From Sinobaca qinghaiensis (GTDB lineage: Bacteria > Bacillota > Bacilli > Bacillales > Marinococcaceae), in the NCBI RefSeq assembly GCF_003610495.1, contig NZ_RAPK01000011.1, positions 248,001 to 312,000 on the forward strand: a DNA stretch of 64,000 nt. The letters run 5' to 3'. The position numbers and the translations under genes were made by a program. The first letter of the stretch is position 1, and each line of letters begins with the position of its first letter. The notes under the pieces were generated by a model, which did not search any database, was not told the DNA's origin, and was given only the letters and a program-made list of their open reading frames with translations. Below, in pieces: positions 51,471 through 60,912 of the stretch.

Positions 51471-51488
51471 ATGTGAAAATATTAACAT
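51471..51488 (-). promoter_or_regulatory. Rex-like operator upstream of ndh
   Basis: ATGTGAAAATATTAACAT, an 18-bp palindrome with one mismatch that fits the Rex pattern (WTGTGAA-N4-TTCACAW type). In B. subtilis Rex controls ndh in response to the NADH/NAD ratio (established for that species). Confidence 0.6.
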
Positions 51489-51558
51489 GAAAAAGAATCA
51501 AAAGCACTCTTTATTCCAATATTTTCTTCTGCCCTCCCCTGCTTTTCATAAAATAAGC

Positions 51559-51588
51559 AAAAAGACTAGTTGATGTACTAGTCTTTTT
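51559..51588 (-). terminator. Terminator after the small-multidrug-type gene
   Basis: Perfect AAAAAGACTAGT/ACTAGTCTTTTT stem, T run on both sides. Confidence 0.9.
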
Positions 51589-51597
51589 CCCTATATG

Positions 51598-52095
51598 CTA
51601 TTCAAAGAAGCGCTCAATATACGTTTCTTCCCCCTGGCCGAGCAGGCCGATTCCTGCATAAGCTAAAATGGAAAAAACAATACTCCAAAGGGCAATACTT
51701 GCAGAAACCCAGTAGAAAATCTTCTTCTTTGAGCCTCCAAGTGACATTCCCATAAATGCCGTCAGATGGCTTCCGACAAACAGCGGTCCGATTATCGATA
51801 AACCAGGCAGGCCGTACTTTTCCCATAATCGCTGTGCGCGCTGGGATCTTTTCCCTACTTCTTTATCTGTGTGTTTCTTTTTTCTGCGTGCTGCGACCCA
51901 CTCCTGCACCCTTGTGATAAAAACAAGCAGAAGCAGAACAGTTATAACGTTTCCAATCCATCCAATAAGAAAAGCAGGTACAGCAGGAATGCCCGCAATA
52001 ACAGCAATAGGTATGACCCCGTATGCTTCGAAAAATGGGACGGCTGATAATATAAAGATAAGAAGATACATACCAAGTAATTCAATAATCCCCAT
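51598..52095 (-). CDS. Putative small multi-drug export protein
   Basis: 165 residues matching the Sm_multidrug_ex family: four membrane helices with PFFEAYGVIPIAVIAG early on, a basic loop (RRKKKHTDKEVGKRSQRAQRLWEKYG) and GLSIIGPLFVGSHLTAFMGMSLGGSKKKIF. The drug-export name is a database label without direct proof. ATG 52095 after AGGGGA. Monocistronic. Confidence 0.85.
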   Translation of the reverse strand: MGIIELLGMYLLIFILSAVPFFEAYGVIPIAVIAGIPAVPAFLIGWIGNVITVLLLLVFITRVQEWVAARRKKKHTDKEVGKRSQRAQRLWEKYGLPGLSIIGPLFVGSHLTAFMGMSLGGSKKKIFYWVSASIALWSIVFSILAYAGIGLLGQGEETYIERFFE

Positions 52096-52320
52096 GACAG
52101 TCCCCTAACTTTTTCCGTAATATAATAAGGGTAACACTTTTGACAAATTGATTTTACTACTAATTTATTTTGTATTAATTATGGTAATTGAAATTATATA
52201 TTGTGTATCTTTTTTTCCACCGAATACGTTATATTATGACTACACCCGCCTTTATAGCTGTTTCCGGCATGGAGGATGTTATAACGCCGGGGAGATTTCA
52301 CTTACGTTAGGAGAATGTTA

Positions 52321-52644
52321 ATGAAGTATCTGCTGTACGGAAGTATCGGCGGCATTGCTATTTCGCTTATTATCTTCTTTTCCGCCGCTTCCTATTTTTC
52401 CAATGAATCCGCATTGCTGATTCTGCTCGCATTAAGCGTTCTGTTGTGTCTGCCGCTTATTATTAAAGCATTAATGAAAAACCAGGTTCCCCGTCCGGGT
52501 CTTTTTGGATCCCGTGCTCCCGGCACCTTAACAACGGTTGAAACGAAAAAAAACGACACGCCTTTACAGAAATCGCTTATTGCTGCAGGCGGCGGTATCG
52601 GTATTTTACTTATTTTTCTTGTCAGTGCTTTATTTATTATGTAG
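52321..52644 (+). CDS. Hypothetical three-helix membrane protein
   Basis: 107 residues: two helices near the N-terminus (YLLYGSIGGIAISLIIFFSA, ALLILLALSVLLCLPLIIKAL), a polar middle (KNQVPRPGLFGSRAPGT) and a third helix at the C-terminus. ATG 52321 is properly spaced from TTAGGAG; the ATG six bases earlier is too close. Not recognised. Convergent with selO. Confidence 0.6.
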   Translation: MKYLLYGSIGGIAISLIIFFSAASYFSNESALLILLALSVLLCLPLIIKALMKNQVPRPGLFGSRAPGTLTTVETKKNDTPLQKSLIAAGGGIGILLIFLVSALFIM

Positions 52645-52714
52645 TTAAAGAACCTGCCGCCACATGTATCGTTTCTATTCGCACTTTTCGCCAGGAAAAT
52701 AAAGAAATAAACGA

Positions 52715-52752
52715 ATAACCTCGTATCCCTTTATATAGGAATACGAGGTTAT
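52715..52752. terminator. Hairpin between convergent genes
   Basis: Perfect ATAACCTCGTAT/ATACGAGGTTAT stem with a long loop; weak T runs. Confidence 0.6.
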
Positions 52753-52772
52753 ATTCAGCGGTCATTCCTTTA

Positions 52773-54242
52773 TTACGTGCCGCAGTACGTACGGTACGGC
52801 TGTGAATCTTCTTTTCCCGGCTCTTTATACGCTTCCTGTGCCTCGGAATATACATATGGATCGGAAAGAACATGCAGCAGTTTTCCCATTACTGAATAGT
52901 CTCCTTGTTTTTCAGCTGCCGTTAATGCTTCTTCTACTCTATGGTTACGGGGAATAACCGCAGGGTTATTTGTTTTCATACGCTGTTGAACACTTTCTTT
53001 AGAGTCTTCCTGGCGGTCGAGTCTTTCCTGCCAGCGCTGATGCCATTCTTTAAAAGTAGGAGCTGTAAATAATTCCATTCCTTCGAACTGCTCAAGCGTA
53101 AGAGCACGAAACGTATTTGTAAAATCGGCATGATGAACCTGCATAAGCTCCAGCAGCTCCTGAGCAAGCTTCTCGTCTTCTGTCTCTTCATTGCTTAAGC
53201 CCAGCTTTGCTCTCATACCATTCATCCATTCCTGCTGAAATAAAACAATATAGCGGGAAATTTCTTCCTGCGCGGTTTCCACTGCTTTCTTTTGATCGTC
53301 GTCAAGCAGCGGAAGCAGCGCTTCTGCAAAACGGGCCAGATTCCATCCTCCGGCCGCGGGCTGGTTCTGGTAGCTGTACCGCCCCTGCATATCAATAGAA
53401 CTGAATACGGTTTTCGGATCATACGAATCCATAAATGCGCAGGGCCCGTAATCGATTGTTTCCCCGCTGATGCTCATGTTATCCGTGTTCATGACGCCGT
53501 GAATAAAGCCAGCAAGCTGCCACTTGGCAATTAATGCTGCCTGCCGTTTGATAACTTTCTGCAGAAAGGAAAGGTACTTATCCCCGGTATCGTTTAACTC
53601 CGGATAATGGCGCTCAATAGTATAATCTGCCAGCGCCTGAAGTTCTTCTTTTGTTCCCCAGCGTGCGGCATACTCGAATGTACCGACCCGTATATGACTA
53701 GAAGCAGTACGCGTCATCACAGAACCCGTTAATACCCCTTCACGCAGGACTCTTTCTCCTGTCGTAGTAACGGCGAGGCTTCTTGTCGTTTCGATTCCCA
53801 ATCCGTGCATCGCTTCACTGATAATAAACTCACGAAGCATCGGTCCAAGCGCAGCGCGTCCATCGCCGCCCCTTGAATATTTCGTCTTTCCTGAGCCTTT
53901 CAGCTGAATGTCCACTCTTTTTCCATCCGGCGTTATTTGTTCGCCGTACAATAAGGCACGCCCGTCTCCAAGCATGGTAAAGTTTCCAAACTGATGTCCG
54001 GCATAGGCCTGCGCCAGTGGAGATCCCCCTTCCGGCACTTTGTTTCCAGCCAGAACAGCAACTCCTTCCTCTTCTTTTAAAGCATTTATATCCAGGCCGA
54101 GTGAAACAGCCAGCTTTTCATTTAAAATAACCAGCCTCGGAGAAGGCACTTCATTTACTTTAAAAGTAGTATGAAATAAAGACGGAAGCTCTGCATAACT
54201 ATGTTCCAGCTTCCATCCTGTTTTATTTTTATATTCCTGCAT
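52773..54242 (-). CDS. selO: Protein adenylyltransferase SelO (YdiU family)
   Basis: 489 residues, full length for SelO. Pseudokinase motifs are visible: [47 protein letters not shown], the [11 protein letters not shown] catalytic loop and [10 protein letters not shown]; the C-terminus ends TYCGT with a conserved cysteine. SelO transfers AMP to Ser/Thr/Tyr residues of redox proteins (known). ATG 54242 after AAAGGATG; the longer frame begins inside the preceding promoter region. Confidence 0.93.
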   Translation of the reverse strand: MQEYKNKTGWKLEHSYAELPSLFHTTFKVNEVPSPRLVILNEKLAVSLGLDINALKEEEGVAVLAGNKVPEGGSPLAQAYAGHQFGNFTMLGDGRALLYGEQITPDGKRVDIQLKGSGKTKYSRGGDGRAALGPMLREFIISEAMHGLGIETTRSLAVTTTGERVLREGVLTGSVMTRTASSHIRVGTFEYAARWGTKEELQALADYTIERHYPELNDTGDKYLSFLQKVIKRQAALIAKWQLAGFIHGVMNTDNMSISGETIDYGPCAFMDSYDPKTVFSSIDMQGRYSYQNQPAAGGWNLARFAEALLPLLDDDQKKAVETAQEEISRYIVLFQQEWMNGMRAKLGLSNEETEDEKLAQELLELMQVHHADFTNTFRALTLEQFEGMELFTAPTFKEWHQRWQERLDRQEDSKESVQQRMKTNNPAVIPRNHRVEEALTAAEKQGDYSVMGKLLHVLSDPYVYSEAQEAYKEPGKEDSQPYRTYCGT

Positions 54243-54362
54243 AGGATTCATCCTTTCTATTTGTATCACTGCATGATGGCGGATTAGTTATATTTATTTC
54301 TATTATACGCCTCTGCCTTCCCACTTTAAATCAATACGGTGCATAAAGAGATCATAAAAAGA

Positions 54363-54384
54363 GGTTCCGCTTTTCAGCGGAACC
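54363..54384 (-). terminator. Terminator after the VOC gene
   Basis: GGTTCCGC/GCGGAACC stem, minus strand continues TCTTTTTATG. Confidence 0.8.
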
Positions 54385-54421
54385 CCTGTAGACTGTTTAG
54401 TTTATACTATTTGAATGCTTT

Positions 54422-54808
54422 TTACTCTGTGAGTTCGAGAAGGTTTTTTTCAGGATCTTCGACAACACTTTCGTAATAACCGTCCCCCGTCGTCCGTGGA
54501 CCGCTTACGACAGCATACCCGTCTTTACCGAGTTTTGCGGTAATAGCGTCAACGGCCTGTTTTGATCCAAGTGAAAAGGCAACATGAGCCCATCCAATGC
54601 TGTTTTCTTTTGGACGTTCACCGATACCGGTTTTTCTCATCAGCTCCAGGCGTGCTCCTTCATCAAACTTCAAAAAATAGGATTCAAATTGTTTTTGATG
54701 ATTCTCATACTTATCGTTAGCCGCTCCTCCAAAGTATGTTTCATAAAAATCCCTCATTATTTCCAGATCTTTTACCCATACAGCTGCATGTTCTATTTTC
54801 ATGGTCAC
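54422..54808 (-). CDS. VOC-superfamily (glyoxalase-like) protein
   Basis: 128 residues, single VOC domain: [23 protein letters not shown], then [29 protein letters not shown] and [12 protein letters not shown]. The His and Glu ligands expected for a metal site are present (EHAAVWV, HVAFS, LLELTE). It resembles lactoylglutathione-lyase-like enzymes, substrate unknown. ATG 54808 after AAAGGAG. Confidence 0.88.
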   Translation of the reverse strand: MTMKIEHAAVWVKDLEIMRDFYETYFGGAANDKYENHQKQFESYFLKFDEGARLELMRKTGIGERPKENSIGWAHVAFSLGSKQAVDAITAKLGKDGYAVVSGPRTTGDGYYESVVEDPEKNLLELTE

Positions 54809-54890
54809 GCTCCTTTTACATGTTAACTATGTATATCGTAAGTATAGCACGCTTTATCGCCTTAGGTTTTGTTTTAGTACCCGTGCATAA

Positions 54891-54921
54891 AAAAAGAAAG
54901 CCGGGCCAGGCTTTCTTTTTT
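54891..54921 (-). terminator. Terminator of the isocitrate dehydrogenase gene
   Basis: AAAAAGAAAGCC/GGCTTTCTTTTT stem, T run on both strands. Confidence 0.85.
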
Positions 54922-54933
54922 ACATGAATACAT

Positions 54934-56382
54934 TTATTTTTTTGCTTCAGAGTAACCCGGCTCCCCGTCAAAACTGTATAAATTTTCTACCTGGATCCAT
55001 TCCAGGCCGGCTTCTTTAATTTTTTCCAGCAGCTCCTGTATGCCTTCATGTGAAGCTGTTTGATCTGCTCCCGGCATAAAGCGGCACCTCCAATGATCTG
55101 TAGTAAATATTTCCGCTGCTCCTTTAGGATAAACATTTGCTCCCCGGTTTGTAATAACGGTCAGCCTTAATTCACCGGTCAACTTTTCCAGAATTTCTGC
55201 GATTTGATCTACAGAACGCCTGTTTTCAAACAAAAATACATCTGTTCCTTCCAGACGCCTTTCCACAGAAGAAGCTCTTTCTTCCGCATTTAACGCAACA
55301 GTCGACGTGTTTGCTTTCTTGCGGCTGCCGGTTTCATACACCATTGGTTCGAATGTATCCGGCTTTTGGCCAAGACGCTCCACCACAGCTTCCGCGAATT
55401 CGAGTGTACTTACAGAGGCGGAGCCTTTTGCAATATCCCCGGTATAAACACCGTCTTCCAATGTCTTAAACCAGGCGTTATGGATAAGAGAAGCGGTTTC
55501 CGGCTGATTAATATGGACAAGCATTTGAATCGCACCGTGCAGAAGACCTGAGGGATTTGCAATTCCCTGTCCTGCAATATCGGGTGCGCTGCCGTGAATT
55601 GCTTCAAACATTGCATTTTCATCGCCAATATTTGCAGAGCCGCCTAATCCAACGCTTCCTGAAATTTGAGAGGCAATATCAGACCCGATATCCCCGTATA
55701 AATTAGGCATAACCACTACATCAAACTGCTCCGGTGAATCGGCAATTTTTGCAAGCCCGATATCAACAATCCAATGATCGGTTTCCATATCTTTGTATTC
55801 TTCGGCTATTTCATTAAACACTTGGTGAAACAAGCCATCGGTCCGCTTCATTATATTATCTTTCGTTACACAGGTCACTTTGCTTCGGTTGTGCTCTTTG
55901 GCATACTCGAATGCATGGCGGATCAGCCTCTCGGATCCGGGCCGGGTAATTATTTTCAAGCTTTGAACTACTTCCGGCGTCTGCTGGTACTCAATGCCCG
56001 TATATAAATCCTCTTCATTTTCCCGAATAATGACCAGATCCATATCGGGATGATTTGTTTTAACGTGCGGCGCATATGATAAGGTCGGCCGGATGTTGGC
56101 ATATAAACCTAATGAAGAACGAATCGTTACATTCAAGCTTTTGTACCCTCCGCCCTGCGGTGTCGTAATGGGTGCTTTTAAAAATACTTTCGTGCGAAGC
56201 AGGGATTCCCAGGCACTGTCGGGTACTCCGGTAGACCAGCCTTCCAAATAGGCATCTTTTCCAATTTCAATAAACTCCGGTTCCACAGCAGCTTCTGCCT
56301 TTTCAAGAATGTGAAGCACAGCATCCATGATCTCCGGACCGATTCCATCACCCCGGGCTACAGTAATTGGTGTTTTTTTCAT
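54934..56382 (-). CDS. icd: NADP-dependent isocitrate dehydrogenase (Thermus-like type)
   Basis: 482 residues of the isocitrate/isopropylmalate dehydrogenase family with the extended C-terminal domain of the Thermus/Rickettsia subgroup. Motifs: GDGIGPEIMDAVL, the substrate site SLNVTIRSSLGLYANIRP, catalytic Lys/Asp in TCVTKDNIMK and VVMPNLYGDIGSDI, and HGSAPDIAGQGIANPSG. It converts isocitrate to 2-oxoglutarate in the TCA cycle. B. subtilis itself uses a different, shorter ICD, so the type is noteworthy. ATG 56382 after GGGAGG. Monocistronic. Confidence 0.88.
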   Translation of the reverse strand: MKKTPITVARGDGIGPEIMDAVLHILEKAEAAVEPEFIEIGKDAYLEGWSTGVPDSAWESLLRTKVFLKAPITTPQGGGYKSLNVTIRSSLGLYANIRPTLSYAPHVKTNHPDMDLVIIRENEEDLYTGIEYQQTPEVVQSLKIITRPGSERLIRHAFEYAKEHNRSKVTCVTKDNIMKRTDGLFHQVFNEIAEEYKDMETDHWIVDIGLAKIADSPEQFDVVVMPNLYGDIGSDIASQISGSVGLGGSANIGDENAMFEAIHGSAPDIAGQGIANPSGLLHGAIQMLVHINQPETASLIHNAWFKTLEDGVYTGDIAKGSASVSTLEFAEAVVERLGQKPDTFEPMVYETGSRKKANTSTVALNAEERASSVERRLEGTDVFLFENRRSVDQIAEILEKLTGELRLTVITNRGANVYPKGAAEIFTTDHWRCRFMPGADQTASHEGIQELLEKIKEAGLEWIQVENLYSFDGEPGYSEAKK

Positions 56383-56502
56383 AAAAGCCTCCCATGTGCA
56401 AATTTTCCAACTATTCTATACATTTATCTTATAATCCTATTCACTACATACAGGCAATCCAAACACAAGTTTATTAATGTTAAACGAAGCGGAAAACGGT
56501 AA

Positions 56503-56540
56503 AAAAGAATCCCCGGCATTTACATGCAGGGAATTCTTTT
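56503..56540 (-). terminator. Terminator after the OFA-family transporter gene
   Basis: AAAAGAAT and CCC paired with GGG and ATTCTTTT, with an inner GCA/TGC; T-rich on the minus strand. Confidence 0.65.
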
Positions 56541-56552
56541 CTGCTGAAGCTT

Positions 56553-57815
56553 CTATGCAATTTCCTCCTGCTGCTTTTTTGCACGGCTGGCTACTTTTTT
56601 AATATCCAGCTGTATGAGAACTGCCATTACAAGAGCTAAAACCATCAGCCCGGCAAAAAGATAAAATACTGGAATATAGCTTCCGGACTGTTCTCTAATC
56701 TGATTGACAATCTGCGGCCCGAGGATACCTCCCATAGACCAGGTTGTCAGAAGGTAGCCATGAATCTGACCAAGCTGTTTTGTTCCAAATAAATCGCCGA
56801 TAAAGGCAGGAAGATTGGAAAATCCTCCGCCATAACAGCTGACTACTAAGAAAATGAATGCTTGGAACAAAAGAATATTTGTTATGTTTGGAAACAGGAT
56901 AAACGCGGTTACCTGAAGAACAAAGAAGATCAAAAATACGTTCGGCCTGCCCAGGTAATCGGATGCAGCGGCCCATACGAGCCTGCCTCCGCCGTTAAAT
57001 ATGCCCATAATTCCGACCATCGTTGCCGCTGCGGCTGCAGACAGCCCAACCACTTCCTGGGACATTGGAGAAGCAACGGAAATAATCATAATACCCGCGG
57101 TTGTATTAATCAGCATCATTGTCCAGAGCATCCAAAAGCGCCTCGTTTTAACGGCTTCTCTGGCACTGAGCTGCTCCAGGTCGCGCTTGACTACCTTTTT
57201 ACCGGTAGCAATATCTTTTTTCATCTGTGCAGGCATCCAGTCCTTCGGCGGCGGCGCAATATAGGAAGCACCTGCCATCATTAGAACAAAGTAGCTGATA
57301 CCCAGAATATAAAATGTCATCTGCACGCCTACCGAATTCATAAGGCTTGCTGCTACAGGAGCTGTAATAAGCGCTCCGGCACCAAAACCCATAACAGCCA
57401 TCCCGGTAGCCATTCCTCTGCGGTCGGGAAACCATTTGATCAAAGTAGATACAGGAGCAATGTAGCCTATACCCATTCCAAGACCGCTCATCAGGCCGTA
57501 TGTGAGAATAAACATAACCGGCTGGTCAACAGCAACGGAAAGACCGGCGCCCGCCTGGCCGGCTCCAAATAATACAGCAGCGAGCATCGCGGACCGCCTC
57601 GGGCCGTTTTTTTCTACAAAAGGCCCGAAAAAAGCAGCCGCAATACCGGCCAATGCCATCATTAATGTAAAGGCTAGTGTTATTTCAGTTGTCGACCATC
57701 CCATCGTATCTCTAATAGGGTTCGTATAAACGCTGTATGCGTAGGCAGCGCCTATGGAAAGATGAATTGCAATTGCTGATAAAGCGATAAGCCATCTGTT
57801 TTTATTAGTCTGCAT
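56553..57815 (-). CDS. MFS transporter of the oxalate/formate antiporter (OFA) family
   Basis: 420 residues, twelve membrane helices. Motifs AIAIHLSIGAAYAYSVYTNP, GPFVEKNGPRRSAMLAAVLFGAG and IGYIAPVSTLIKWFPDRRGMATG fit the OFA family, whose members transport oxalate, formate or, in Bacillus, other monocarboxylates. The central loop contains a basic segment (KKVVKRDLEQLSAREAV). Substrate unknown. ATG 57815 after AAGGGAAG. Confidence 0.88.
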   Translation of the reverse strand: MQTNKNRWLIALSAIAIHLSIGAAYAYSVYTNPIRDTMGWSTTEITLAFTLMMALAGIAAAFFGPFVEKNGPRRSAMLAAVLFGAGQAGAGLSVAVDQPVMFILTYGLMSGLGMGIGYIAPVSTLIKWFPDRRGMATGMAVMGFGAGALITAPVAASLMNSVGVQMTFYILGISYFVLMMAGASYIAPPPKDWMPAQMKKDIATGKKVVKRDLEQLSAREAVKTRRFWMLWTMMLINTTAGIMIISVASPMSQEVVGLSAAAAATMVGIMGIFNGGGRLVWAAASDYLGRPNVFLIFFVLQVTAFILFPNITNILLFQAFIFLVVSCYGGGFSNLPAFIGDLFGTKQLGQIHGYLLTTWSMGGILGPQIVNQIREQSGSYIPVFYLFAGLMVLALVMAVLIQLDIKKVASRAKKQQEEIA

Positions 57816-57999
57816 TCTTCTGACTTCCCTTCGTGTTGTATAATAGATGCAAAAAATAACATATGTTTATAGTACAATTAACCGCTTACATAAATCAAAC
57901 AAATAGGAAAAATAAAATAATTTTGAATATTCTATATATTTAACACTGCTTTATTGTAGAACATTCTTCGCATCCTTAATTTCTATCTTTTAAATAGAC

Positions 58000-58031
58000 A
58001 AAACATCCCTCCCGGCCGGGAGGGATGTTTT
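58000..58031 (-). terminator. Perfect 32-bp palindromic hairpin after the BCCT gene
   Basis: AAAACATCCCTCCCGG and its exact complement; stem of up to 14 pairs with a GGCC turn. Confidence 0.85.
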
Positions 58032-58043
58032 ACTATTTCAAAG

Positions 58044-59609
58044 CTACCAGTTTTTCATTTCCTGGCGGAGCTTTTCCTGTTTTTCTTCTTCTTCCCGAAG
58101 CCTGGTTTCTTTGTAATCCAGCCTGATCGATTTCAGGAGGGCAATACTTGCGACCAGAAGCACAATCGAGAATGGCAGTGCCCCGATAAGAGAAGCAGTC
58201 TGCAGACCTTCCAGACCGGCACTTATAATTAGTATAGTTGCCACCGCTGCAATCAGCGTACCCCATACTACTTTTAAGACGATAGAAGGGTTGGTATCTC
58301 CTTTAGATGTCATCATTCCAAGAACAAATGTGGCTGAGTCAGCAGATGTTACAAGGAAGGTAAATAATAAGCCGATGGAAAGAACAGATAAAACCGTGCC
58401 GAGAGGCAGGTTTTCCAGCATGGCGAATAATGCGTTCGTTACGTCATTTTCCACCGCTGTAGTAATGTCCGTCCCCTGGAATAAATCCATATTTATGGCT
58501 GTTCCGCCAAAAATTCCGATCCAGAGAATACCAATTGCCGGAGGTGCTACCATTACGCCAAATACGAATTCGCGTACCGTGCGTCCTTTGGATACACGGG
58601 CGACAAACATACCAACAAATGGTGACCAGGCAATTACCCAGGCCCAGTAGTAAACCGGCCAGTCCTGTACCCAGGTTCCTTCATTGTAATGATCAAGACG
58701 AAGACTTGCCTGGAAGAAATTCTGGATATAGTCTCCGACTCCTGTAGTAATTGTATTTAATATGAAGCCAGTCGGCCCAATTAACAATACCGATACCATT
58801 AAAATTAAAGCTAAACCGAGGTTGACGTTACTCAGGTATTTAATACCCCGGTCGAGCCCGGAAACCGTCGATACCATAAAAAATACAAACATGGCTACGA
58901 CAATTAGTATCTGCGTCGTCGTTCCGGCTGGAATATCGAATACGTTGTTTAGTCCGCCGCTGATCTGGAGAACGCTCAGACCGAGTGTGGTAGCCACACC
59001 AAGGACCGTTGCGATAACAGCAATAATATCGACCGTATTACGAAGCGGTTTTTTCCCGGTTTCGCCAATTACGGAGTTCATCGTGTCGCTGATAAGGCTT
59101 CTTTCTTTTTGACGGTAGAGAAAATAGGAAATAGATAAACCGACAAAGGTAAAAGCAGCCCACTGGTGAATACCGTTATTAAAAAAGGTGTTCCACATAG
59201 CTTCTCTGGCTGCGTCAGCCGAACGTGGTTCTGCATCGGTGCCGGGAGGAACCGTGCCGAAGTGAGTCATCGGCTCTGCCACACCCCAGAATACAATACT
59301 TACACCGAATCCACAGCTGAACAGCATAGCAATCCATGTAAACAGCGAATACTTGGGCCTGACGTCGTCCCCGCCCAATCGAATTTTACCGTATTTACTA
59401 AATGCTAAATAAAAATTAAATATAATCAAAAATAATACAAAGACAAGATAAAACCATCCGAACGTGTTGGAAATGAAATTATATGTAACCGTAGCCTGTG
59501 ATGCAAGCTGATCTGGTGCCAGGAATCCCCAGATGGCAAACGCCAGTACAATAATAAATGAGATCCAAAACACACTGTTAAAGCGCCACTTTTGTTCTTT
59601 CTTATCCAT
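58044..59609 (-). CDS. BCCT-family transporter (longer type)
   Basis: 521 residues, twelve helices, with the BCCT signature WPVYYWAWVIAWSPFVGMFVARVSKGRTVREF and GIHQWAAFTFVGLSISYF. The cytoplasmic C-terminal tail is charged (DYKETRLREEEEKQEKLRQEM), typical of osmotically regulated betaine carriers such as OpuD/BetP-like proteins, though shorter than in BetP. It is the second of three BCCT genes in the window. ATG 59609 after AGGGGGA. Confidence 0.92.
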   Translation of the reverse strand: MDKKEQKWRFNSVFWISFIIVLAFAIWGFLAPDQLASQATVTYNFISNTFGWFYLVFVLFLIIFNFYLAFSKYGKIRLGGDDVRPKYSLFTWIAMLFSCGFGVSIVFWGVAEPMTHFGTVPPGTDAEPRSADAAREAMWNTFFNNGIHQWAAFTFVGLSISYFLYRQKERSLISDTMNSVIGETGKKPLRNTVDIIAVIATVLGVATTLGLSVLQISGGLNNVFDIPAGTTTQILIVVAMFVFFMVSTVSGLDRGIKYLSNVNLGLALILMVSVLLIGPTGFILNTITTGVGDYIQNFFQASLRLDHYNEGTWVQDWPVYYWAWVIAWSPFVGMFVARVSKGRTVREFVFGVMVAPPAIGILWIGIFGGTAINMDLFQGTDITTAVENDVTNALFAMLENLPLGTVLSVLSIGLLFTFLVTSADSATFVLGMMTSKGDTNPSIVLKVVWGTLIAAVATILIISAGLEGLQTASLIGALPFSIVLLVASIALLKSIRLDYKETRLREEEEKQEKLRQEMKNW

Positions 59610-59746
59610 TTCTTTTCCCCCTTTACTATAGTTAGAACCAGAAAATGCCTATAAACGAAGGAAAGTATTCTACTGGGATAAGTACCATTTATAGCCACAA
59701 TGCTGATTAATAAACCTTCCCCTCTTTTCCCTGCTTTAAAACTTTA

Positions 59747-59890
59747 TTAAATCAGGTTATCCCGCGTACGTAAAGAATAAACGACCGCTGCCATGCTTCT
59801 GCTCGGCCGGCTGACGATGATAGAAAAGAAAAGCAGAGACATGCAGTTGACGGCCGCAATAAGTGCCGGCAGTGACATGGAGCTCTGCAT
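59747..59890 (-). CDS. Possible small membrane protein
   Basis: A 47-residue frame from ATG 59890 to TAA 59747 with one hydrophobic helix (SLPALIAAVNCMSLLFFSIIV) and a basic tail (SRPSRSMAAVVYSLRTRDNLI). No clear Shine-Dalgarno is seen, so it is weakly supported. It sits in an otherwise empty spacer of 376 bases (59610-59985) between the BCCT and FusB-like genes. Confidence 0.3.
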   Translation of the reverse strand: MQSSMSLPALIAAVNCMSLLFFSIIVSRPSRSMAAVVYSLRTRDNLI

Positions 59891-59985
59891 GCCATTTATT
59901 ATACATCGATAATAACTAACAGCACGTTTATTTTAACATATACTTGCTTTTAAGCATCTGATTCCTGGAATTTTTTTAGTGCATA

Positions 59986-60648
59986 TCAAAATTTATTTAA
60001 TGTTTCTATAAAATCGTTAATATGCTGCAGCGAGCTGATCGTATCATTACACGTTTCACTGGATTGGCAGATATAATTTCCCCTGCTCGTATACGTTTCC
60101 CTTCCGCTTTTAACAACTGCCATAAACAGGCCGATATTGGTGTGCCCATGACACACTGCGCATATTCCTTTACGAGCCATTGGTTTAAATGAACCACTCC
60201 AGCCGGTCATTCCCCGCCGGTGCGGAAATATAATATATTTTCGTTCTGAACGGATGTCATTCCAGCTCATGTAGGTCATTCGCTTTGCATCTGCTTTTTT
60301 CAGTTCAGGTATGTTTATTTTCTTTGCTTTAGGAAACAGGGCACGAATGTCGCTGTCTGACAGCTCGGGAAATGGTATAACATATTCCCTGCCTTCAAAT
60401 AAATAGCGTTCTGCATGAAGAGATTCACTTATCGCCGCTGCATTTAAAACAAACTGTTTCTGCTCGTCCGTTAGAGGCGGAAGCAGTTCCAGTACTTTCT
60501 CAACGGCACTAATACGTGTGGCATCCAGCACCCCCTGGTCCTGTGTGGCTGCATGCGCCTGTAAGATAATTTTGACCTGCCGCTTTAGAAAGTTGTATTG
60601 ATCATTGCGCAGAAAAGGCTCGATCTTTACTTTATTTGATTCAGTCAC
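59986..60648 (-). CDS. FusB-family EF-G-binding protein
   Basis: 220 residues: helical N-terminal half (FLKRQVKIILQAHAATQD, ISAVEKVLELLPPLTDEQ) and a C-terminal treble-clef zinc domain with the four cysteines CAVCHGH and YICQSSETC. This is the FusB/FusC/FarC fold; those proteins bind elongation factor G and free it from fusidic acid on the ribosome. In a free-living halophile it probably acts as a translation-rescue factor rather than an acquired resistance gene. GTG 60648 after AAGGAGGG. Confidence 0.88.
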   Translation of the reverse strand: MTESNKVKIEPFLRNDQYNFLKRQVKIILQAHAATQDQGVLDATRISAVEKVLELLPPLTDEQKQFVLNAAAISESLHAERYLFEGREYVIPFPELSDSDIRALFPKAKKINIPELKKADAKRMTYMSWNDIRSERKYIIFPHRRGMTGWSGSFKPMARKGICAVCHGHTNIGLFMAVVKSGRETYTSRGNYICQSSETCNDTISSLQHINDFIETLNKF

Positions 60649-60860
60649 TCAATCCCTCCTTTACGTCATAGTCCGGCCGGCTGAATAGGAGAGAAACAAC
60701 TGAAAAGACCCTCCCTGATTTTGCTGTTTCCTTATTGTACGATATTTTATTCATTACTTGAAGAACGTTTTAAAAGTAGATGCAGCATGTATACTAATTT
60801 GAAGTCCGCGCCGCCCCGCTGCACTGCTTATCTGGAAACGCCGCCAACGTATTACACAAT

Positions 60861-60889
60861 AAAAAGCACTCCCTTTTCCCGGGAAGTGC
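60861..60889 (-). terminator. Terminator after the third BCCT gene
   Basis: GCACTTCCC paired with GGGAGTGC (one bulge), minus strand continues TTTTTATTG. Confidence 0.75.
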
Positions 60890-60912
60890 CCTTTATGGTT
60901 TTACCTGCTGCT

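Noticed and set aside
59747-59890. Treating the 47-aa frame as a confident gene
   Set aside because: It has a plausible helix but no ribosome site; listed only at low confidence.
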